A DNA stretch of 64,000 bases, from NCBI RefSeq assembly GCF_001514195.1, contig NZ_KQ948737.1, forward strand, positions 310,001 through 374,000, in the 5' to 3' direction. Shown piece by piece: positions 58,903-64,000 of this stretch. The DNA comes from Streptomyces griseorubiginosus (GTDB taxonomy: Bacteria; Actinomycetota; Actinomycetes; Streptomycetales; Streptomycetaceae). How positions within the stretch are numbered: position 1 is the first letter of the stretch; the number at the start of each line of letters is the position of its first letter. Below the pieces are notes generated by a model that saw only the letters and a program-made list of their open reading frames with translations, had not been told where the DNA came from and did not search any database. Made by a program: the position numbers and the translations under genes.

Positions 58903-61900
58903 GTGGAAGACACGCGGGTCATCGAGTACTTGAAGCGGGTGACGGCCGATCTGCATCGCGCCCGCGCCCGACTCCTGGAGCTGGAGTCCGGCCGCCAGGA
59001 GCCCATCGCCGTCGTGTCGGCGGCGTGCCGGTTCCCCGGCGGCATCGACTCCCCCGAGGACCTGTGGCGCGCGGTCACCGAGGAACGCGACCTGATCTCT
59101 GCGATGCCCGCCGACCGCGGCTGGGACATCGACGAGCTGTACGACCCCGACCCCGACAGCGTCGGGAAGATGTACGTCAAGGAGGGCGGCTTCCTCCAGG
59201 ACGCGGGCGGCTTCGACGCGGCCCTTTTCGGTATCCCGCCGCGCGAGGCACTCTCCATGGACCCCCAGCAGCGGCTCCTCCTGGAGGTGACCTGGGAGAC
59301 GTTCGAACGGGCAGGCCTCGACCCGCACGGCCTCGGCGGCAGCAGGACGGGCGTCTTCGTCGGCGTCCTCTCCCACGACCACGGCACCCGGCTCACCCCG
59401 GCCCCCGAAGGCTTCGAGGGCATGATCGGCGCCGGCAGCGCGGGCAGCATCGTCTCCGGACGGCTGGCGTACGTCTTCGGTCTCGAAGGGCCGGCTCTCA
59501 CGATCGACACCGCCTGTTCGTCCTCCCTCGTCGCCCTGCACCTGGCCATGCAGTCGCTGCGCAACAAGGAGTGCGACCTCGCCGTGGCCGGCGGCTCCAC
59601 GGTCATGTCGACGGTCGAGTCGTTCATCGAGTTCTCCCGGCAGCGCGGACTGGCACCGGACGCCAGGATCAAGGCCTTCGACGACGCCGCCGACGGCTCG
59701 TCATGGAGCGAGGGCGTGGGAACCCTCCTCGTCGAGCGCCTCTCCGACGCCCGACGCCACGGACACCCCGTGCTCGCCGTCATCCGCGGTTCCGCCGTCA
59801 ACCAGGACGGTGCCTCCAACGGCCTCACCGCCCCCAACGGCCGTTCCCAGGCCCGTCTGCTGCGCGCCGCGCTGGACAACGCCCACCTCGCCGCCGCCGA
59901 TGTCGACGCGGTGGAGGCCCACGGCACCGGGACCCGGCTCGGCGACCCCATCGAAGCCCAGGCGCTCCTCGCCACGTACGGCCAGGACCGCCCGTCCGAA
60001 CGCCCCCTGTGGCTCGGCTCGGTGAAGACCAACATCGGCCACACCCAGGCCGCCGCCGGTATCGCGGGCATCATCAAGATGATCTGGGCCATGCGCGAGG
60101 GCACCCTCCCCCGCAGTCTCCACCTCACACGGCCCACCAGCCAGGTCGACTGGAGCGAGGGCAACATCCGCCTTCTCGACACGGCACAGCCCTGGCCGGA
60201 CACCGACCGCCCCCGACGCGCCGGCGTCTCCTCCTTCGGCATCAGCGGGACGAACGCCCACGTGATCCTTGAACAGGCCCAAGTATCTGTTGAGGCGGAG
60301 GAGTTCGTCCCGTCGACGGGTGGGCCGGTGCCGCTGGTGGTGTCGGCGGGCAGTACGGCCGCGCTGGCCGCCTACGGCAAGCGGCTCGCCGAGCGTCTGG
60401 AAGCCGATGCCGAGCTCCACCTGACCGACATGGCCCATGCGCTGGTCACGACGCGGGCCTTGCTGCCACACCGGGCAGTGGTGGTCGCGGGAGACCGGGA
60501 CAGCGCGATCGACGGGCTGCAAGCGCTGGCCGAGGGTATCCCCCATCCGCAGGTGATCGCCGGTGCGGGGCCTGTGACGGCGACCGGGCGTGGTCCGGTG
60601 TTCGTGTTCCCAGGTCAGGGCTCGCAGTGGGCCGGCATGGGCGCCGACCTCTACGCCACCAGCCCGGTCTTCCGTGACGCGCTGGACGCCTGCGCTGAAG
60701 TCCTCGACCCGCTCACCGGCTGGTCACTGATCGACACCCTCACCGGAGACGACGAGACCTGGCTGAACCACGTCGAGATGGTCCAGCCCGCCCTGTTCGC
60801 CGTCATGACCAGCCTCGCCCGCCTCTGGATCGCCCACGACATCCAGCCCGCCGCCGTCATCGGCCACTCCCAGGGTGAGATCGCCGCCGCGCATATCGCC
60901 GGCATCCTCACCCTCAAGGATGCCGCCCGCATCGTCACCGTCCGCTCCGCCGCCATGCGCCAACTGGCCGGACACGGCGTCATGGCCACCGTCAGCCAAA
61001 GTGCTCAATGGGTGAGCGACCACATCGACGACCGGGTCACCATCGCCGCCCACAACTCCCCCACCACCACCGTCATCAGCACCACACCCGACACCCTCGA
61101 CGAGCTCACCGCCCAGTGGGCTTCCCAGGGCGTCCGGGTACGCCGGATCAACGTCGACTACGCCAGCCACTCCCCCCAAGTCGACGCCCACCAACACCAC
61201 ATCACCACCGCCCTCGCCGACATCCAGCCACGCCAAGCGATCATCCCGATGGTCTCCACGGTGACCGGACAGCCGGTTGAGGGCACGGAACTGACCGCCG
61301 ACTACTGGTACACCAACCTCCGCCACCCCGTCCTCTTCCACCAAGCACTCACCCACCTGATCAACGAAGGCCCCCACACCACCATCGAAACCAGCCCCCA
61401 CCCCGTCCTCACCCCCGCCATCGACGAAACAGCAGAAGCGACCGGAACGGCCGTCAACGCCCTCCACACCCTCCGCCGCAACACCACCGCCTCCTTCACC
61501 ACCGCCCTCGCCCACGCCCACACCACCGGCACCACCCCCAACTGGACAGCGCTACTCCCCACCCCCCACCACCACACCCCACTCCCCACCTACCCCTTCC
61601 AACACCACCACTACTGGCTGGAATCAAGCACCGCTCCCCTGCGCTCGACCGGCACCGCGGTTCCGACGGACGCGCCGCAGGACGACCCGGTCGCGGAGTT
61701 CCGTGAACGGTTGGCCGGGCTTTCACGCGACGAGGTGGCGGAGGAGATGCTGGACCTCGTCCGCACGCATGCCGCGGTCGCCCTCGGGCACGACTCCGTC
61801 GAGCCGATCCTTGCCGACCGCCCCTTCCAGGAGTTGGGGTTCGAGTCGTTGACGGCCGTCGCCCTGCGCAAGCGGCTGGTGGCGGCGCTGGATCTCGCCC

Positions 61901-62079
61901 TGCCCGTCAGTGTGGCGTTCGACTATCCGACCCCTCAGCTCCTCGCCGAGCACCTGGCCGACGTGCACCAGGACAAGTTCGGGGCCGCGCCGGACAGTGA
62001 CGAGGCAAGTCTCGCCGAAGCGAGCGACGACGAGTTGTTCGCCCTCATCGACAACGCCGGCTCCGAGGAGGCGTCATGA
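58903..62079 (+). CDS. Modular type I polyketide synthase: module 6
   Basis: This 1058-residue single-module protein has an N-terminal docking helix ([20 protein letters not shown]), KS-AT-ACP and a short acidic C-terminal docking tail ([15 protein letters not shown]). GTG 58903 follows GGAAAGGA at 58887-58894. The stop overlaps the pksD start by 4 bp (ATGA), so the two subunits are translationally coupled. It adds a methylmalonate without reduction, leaving a second keto group. Its AT is nearly the same DNA as the loading-module and module 1 ATs. Confidence 0.96.
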   Translation: MEDTRVIEYLKRVTADLHRARARLLELESGRQEPIAVVSAACRFPGGIDSPEDLWRAVTEERDLISAMPADRGWDIDELYDPDPDSVGKMYVKEGGFLQDAGGFDAALFGIPPREALSMDPQQRLLLEVTWETFERAGLDPHGLGGSRTGVFVGVLSHDHGTRLTPAPEGFEGMIGAGSAGSIVSGRLAYVFGLEGPALTIDTACSSSLVALHLAMQSLRNKECDLAVAGGSTVMSTVESFIEFSRQRGLAPDARIKAFDDAADGSSWSEGVGTLLVERLSDARRHGHPVLAVIRGSAVNQDGASNGLTAPNGRSQARLLRAALDNAHLAAADVDAVEAHGTGTRLGDPIEAQALLATYGQDRPSERPLWLGSVKTNIGHTQAAAGIAGIIKMIWAMREGTLPRSLHLTRPTSQVDWSEGNIRLLDTAQPWPDTDRPRRAGVSSFGISGTNAHVILEQAQVSVEAEEFVPSTGGPVPLVVSAGSTAALAAYGKRLAERLEADAELHLTDMAHALVTTRALLPHRAVVVAGDRDSAIDGLQALAEGIPHPQVIAGAGPVTATGRGPVFVFPGQGSQWAGMGADLYATSPVFRDALDACAEVLDPLTGWSLIDTLTGDDETWLNHVEMVQPALFAVMTSLARLWIAHDIQPAAVIGHSQGEIAAAHIAGILTLKDAARIVTVRSAAMRQLAGHGVMATVSQSAQWVSDHIDDRVTIAAHNSPTTTVISTTPDTLDELTAQWASQGVRVRRINVDYASHSPQVDAHQHHITTALADIQPRQAIIPMVSTVTGQPVEGTELTADYWYTNLRHPVLFHQALTHLINEGPHTTIETSPHPVLTPAIDETAEATGTAVNALHTLRRNTTASFTTALAHAHTTGTTPNWTALLPTPHHHTPLPTYPFQHHHYWLESSTAPLRSTGTAVPTDAPQDDPVAEFRERLAGLSRDEVAEEMLDLVRTHAAVALGHDSVEPILADRPFQELGFESLTAVALRKRLVAALDLALPVSVAFDYPTPQLLAEHLADVHQDKFGAAPDSDEASLAEASDDELFALIDNAGSEEAS
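58999..61965 (+). other. PksC module 6: KS-AT(methylmalonyl)-ACP, no reduction
   Basis: KS Cys205 in DTACSSS; the KS begins AVVSAACRF where others read AVVGMACRF. The AT has GHSQGE (Ser656) and YASH (753-756). There is no reductive domain. The ACP motif is LGFESL, with Glu in place of Asp before Ser982. Confidence 0.92.
60322..61603 (+). repeat. Methylmalonyl AT cassette, copy 3 (module 6)
   Basis: This is the third copy. It matches the loading copy almost perfectly at both ends (60322-60580 and 61230-61460) and the module 1 copy in the middle (about 60985-61110), a mosaic best explained by gene conversion. Confidence 0.87.
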
Positions 62080-64000
62080 CCGAGGCCGCGCAGAGCGAGG
62101 CCAAGCTCCGCGAGTATCTCCGCAGAGCGACCGTGGGTCTCCAGGAGGAGCGGCGCCGGGTGCGTGAACTCACCGACCGACTGGCCGAGTTCGAGAGCAG
62201 GCCTGCCGTCGGGCCGGACGCGGTGGCCGTGATCGGGATGGCGTGCCGGTGGCCAGGAGGTATCGACACGCCGGACGCCCTGTGGCGGGCCCTGGTGGAA
62301 GGTCGGGACTGTCTGTCACCGTTTCCCACCGACCGGGGCTGGGATGTCGACGGGCTCTACGACCCGGAACCCGGGGTGCCGGGCCGGTGCTGTGTGCGTG
62401 AGGGCGGCTTCCTCACGGACGCGAGCGCCTTCGACGCGGCCTTCTTCGGCTACACACCGGACGAATCCGCAGGTACGGACCCGCAGCAGCGGCTGCTCCT
62501 GCACACGGCGTGGGAGGCCGTCGAAAGCGCCGGCATCGACCCCTTGTCCCTCGGTGGTTCGGCGACGGGTGTGTTCGTGGGGCTGACACCGCAGGGGTAC
62601 GCCGGGAGCGACGGCGGCCGGGAACGTCCGGAGGAGGGCACCGACTATCTGGCCGTGGGGACGCTGCCCAGCGCCGCCTCCGGCCGCATCTCCTACTTCC
62701 TCGGTCTGCACGGCCCGGCGTTGACCGTGGACACCGCGTGCTCGTCGTCGCTGTCGGCACTGCATCTGGCCCGGCAGGCTCTCCTCACCGGGGAGTGCTC
62801 GCTGACCCTGGCGGCAGGCGTCACCGTGATCGCCGTGCCGGACGTGTTCCTGGAGCACAGCCGGCTCAGCGCACTGGCCCGGGACGGTCGTACGAAACCG
62901 TTCTCGGCGAAGGCCGACGGCGGCAACTGGGCGGAGGGGGTGGGGGTCCTCCTCCTGGAACGCCTGTCGGACGCCGAGCGTCTCGGGCATCCCGTGCTCG
63001 CGGTGCTGCGGGGGTCGGCGGTGGGCCAGAACGGCACCAGCAACGGGCTCGCCGTGCCCAACGGCCCGGGACAACAGCGGGTGATGGAGCGGGCGTTGGC
63101 CGACGCAGGGCTCAAGCCGGCGGACGTGGACTTCGTCGAGGCGCACGGCACCGGCACGCCGCTGGGGGACGTGATGGAAGCCGAGGCCATGCTGCGGGTC
63201 TACGGCCATGACCGGGACGCGGAGCGGCCGCTGCTGTTCGGCTCGGTCAAGTCCAACTTCGGGCACACGCAGTCGGCGTCGGGCATGGCCGGGGTCATGA
63301 AGACGGTTCTCGCTCTGACCCATGGCACGGTGCCCGCCACGCTCCACTGCGAGCCGCAGATCAACACCGTGGAGCGGTCGCACGGTACGTTGCGAGCGGT
63401 GCCCGAGAGTGTGCCGTGGCCCGAGACGGACGGGCCCCGGCGGGCCGCGGTGACGGCGCTCGGCGCGGGCGGCACGAACGGGCACGTCATCGTCGAGCAG
63501 CCCGAGCGGCCTGCCTGGAGTTGGTCGTCCGCTCCGTCGGACCGGGGTGCGCCCACCATGCCGTGGATCCTGTCGGCCAAGGATCCTGAGGCGCTGCGCG
63601 GCCAGGCCCGCAAGCTGCTGGCCCACCTGGATGGTCACCAGGAGCAGTCGTGCCTGGACATCGCGTACTCCCTGGCCGTCACCCGCAGCGCTTTCCCTCA
63701 CCGGGCGGCCGTCGTCGGCACCCGGACGCAACTCGTTGCCGGCTTGAGGGCGTTGGCGGACGGAGAGCCGTCGGGGCCCGCTCTCGTCACGGGACGGGCC
63801 CGCACGGCGAAGACCGTACTGGTCTGCTCCGCCCCTCCCGTGGCGCCGCTGGTCTTCGATCGACTGCCCTGGGAGTGGCCGGTGTTCACGACGGTGGTCG
63901 GGGGGATCGAGGAGGAGCTGCGGCCGTTCGTGTCCGTCCCAACGACGGGTGTGCTCCGCTCGGGGGGCGACGAGGTCCCCTCCGCCGTCGAGTCGTTCGC
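62076..64000 (+). CDS. Modular type I polyketide synthase: start of module 7 (partial)
   Basis: The gene runs off the window after 641 residues. It has an N-terminal docking coiled coil ([32 protein letters not shown]), a KS (about residues 48-470) with Cys222 in DTACSSS, EAHGTGT and SNFGHTQ. A KS-AT linker follows, then the beginning of an AT-like domain without the GQGSQ motif. The KS is divergent: [15 protein letters not shown] instead of [23 protein letters not shown] instead of NQDGASNG, and GTNGH instead of GTNAH. ATG 62076 overlaps the pksC stop. Whatever reductive domains, ACP or thioesterase it has lie outside the window. Confidence 0.93.
   Translation, partial: MTEAAQSEAKLREYLRRATVGLQEERRRVRELTDRLAEFESRPAVGPDAVAVIGMACRWPGGIDTPDALWRALVEGRDCLSPFPTDRGWDVDGLYDPEPGVPGRCCVREGGFLTDASAFDAAFFGYTPDESAGTDPQQRLLLHTAWEAVESAGIDPLSLGGSATGVFVGLTPQGYAGSDGGRERPEEGTDYLAVGTLPSAASGRISYFLGLHGPALTVDTACSSSLSALHLARQALLTGECSLTLAAGVTVIAVPDVFLEHSRLSALARDGRTKPFSAKADGGNWAEGVGVLLLERLSDAERLGHPVLAVLRGSAVGQNGTSNGLAVPNGPGQQRVMERALADAGLKPADVDFVEAHGTGTPLGDVMEAEAMLRVYGHDRDAERPLLFGSVKSNFGHTQSASGMAGVMKTVLALTHGTVPATLHCEPQINTVERSHGTLRAVPESVPWPETDGPRRAAVTALGAGGTNGHVIVEQPERPAWSWSSAPSDRGAPTMPWILSAKDPEALRGQARKLLAHLDGHQEQSCLDIAYSLAVTRSAFPHRAAVVGTRTQLVAGLRALADGEPSGPALVTGRARTAKTVLVCSAPPVAPLVFDRLPWEWPVFTTVVGGIEEELRPFVSVPTTGVLRSGGDEVPSAVESF
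62221..64000 (+). other. PksD module 7: divergent KS followed by a degenerate AT
   Basis: After the KS and a normal-looking linker (residues about 490-575, ending VTGRARTAK), the place where ATs read FPGQGSQ reads [14 protein letters not shown]. The following [19 protein letters not shown] still aligns with the AT helix SPVFxxxxxxCxxxL, so the frame is intact and only the motif is lost. The AT active-site Ser lies beyond the window, so full loss of activity cannot be confirmed. Confidence 0.8.

Noticed and set aside
1-64000. tRNA, rRNA, CRISPR array, riboswitch, integrase or att site
   Set aside because: None was recognised by eye on either strand. A covariance-model search would be needed to exclude small RNAs.
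17722-64000. Identity with a named polyketide cluster
   Set aside because: Several known families use KSQ loading, Ccr and AknOx-type oxidases, but the module order here did not match one I could name with confidence, and the cluster is incomplete.

Overview
The window is high-GC actinobacterial DNA and looks like a Streptomyces chromosome. Codons end almost always in G or C, TTA leucine codons are rare and placed in regulators, GTG and TTG starts are common, and the gene families (AfsR/SARP regulators, TerD paralogues, modular type I PKS) are typical of that genus. The left part (1-9.7 kb) is ordinary chromosome: the tail of a PucR-type regulator, a TPR protein, a secreted beta-helix protein, a small helical-bundle protein with a PPK2-type polyphosphate kinase, a calcium-type P-type ATPase and an LLM-class flavin oxidoreductase. 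A decayed IS630-type transposase lies at 10.4-11.4 kb.

From 11.5 to 17.7 kb there is a stress/differentiation block: a lipoprotein, a TatA-like peptide, a Spo0M-type protein, TerB, an M56 metallopeptidase with a BlaI/MecI-type repressor, TerD, and a membrane-anchored TerD fusion. Four of these genes (tatA-like, spo0M-like, terB, terD) carry the same palindrome, CTACA-N4-TGTAG (one mismatch in one copy), 57-60 bp before their start codons. One copy lies in the divergent region shared with the blaI-like gene. This suggests a local regulon controlled by that repressor.

From 17.7 kb to the right edge runs a modular type I polyketide cluster that continues beyond the window. A leftward operon (P450, FAD oxidase, crotonyl-CoA carboxylase/reductase, KAS III, 3-hydroxyacyl-CoA dehydrogenase, type II thioesterase) supplies alkylmalonyl-CoA extender units, proofreading and oxidation. 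Two divergent regulators sit in the middle: a SARP-AAA protein and an AfsR-type BTAD/NB-ARC/TPR protein, both with TTA codons. A rightward operon follows: a second P450 and four PKS genes. PksA has a KSQ loading module and modules 1-3, PksB has modules 4-5, PksC has module 6, and PksD starts module 7.

The promoters of the leftward and rightward operons share one design: heptamer direct repeats of the type SGCAAGS with starts alternating 11 and 12 bp apart, then exactly 9 bp, then the hexamer CATGCT. This is the layout expected of SARP target promoters and ties tailoring/precursor genes and PKS genes to one activator.

Reading the modules colinearly (inference): propionate starter; methylmalonate with dehydration (2-methyl-2-pentenoyl end); malonate with ketoreduction; ethyl- or alkylmalonate with ketoreduction; malonate without reduction; alkylmalonate with dehydration; methylmalonate without reduction; then module 7, whose KS looks active but whose AT has lost the GQG motif. 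The two unreduced keto groups and two hydroxyls could allow pyran, ketal or pyrone formation. I could not match the cluster to a named compound.
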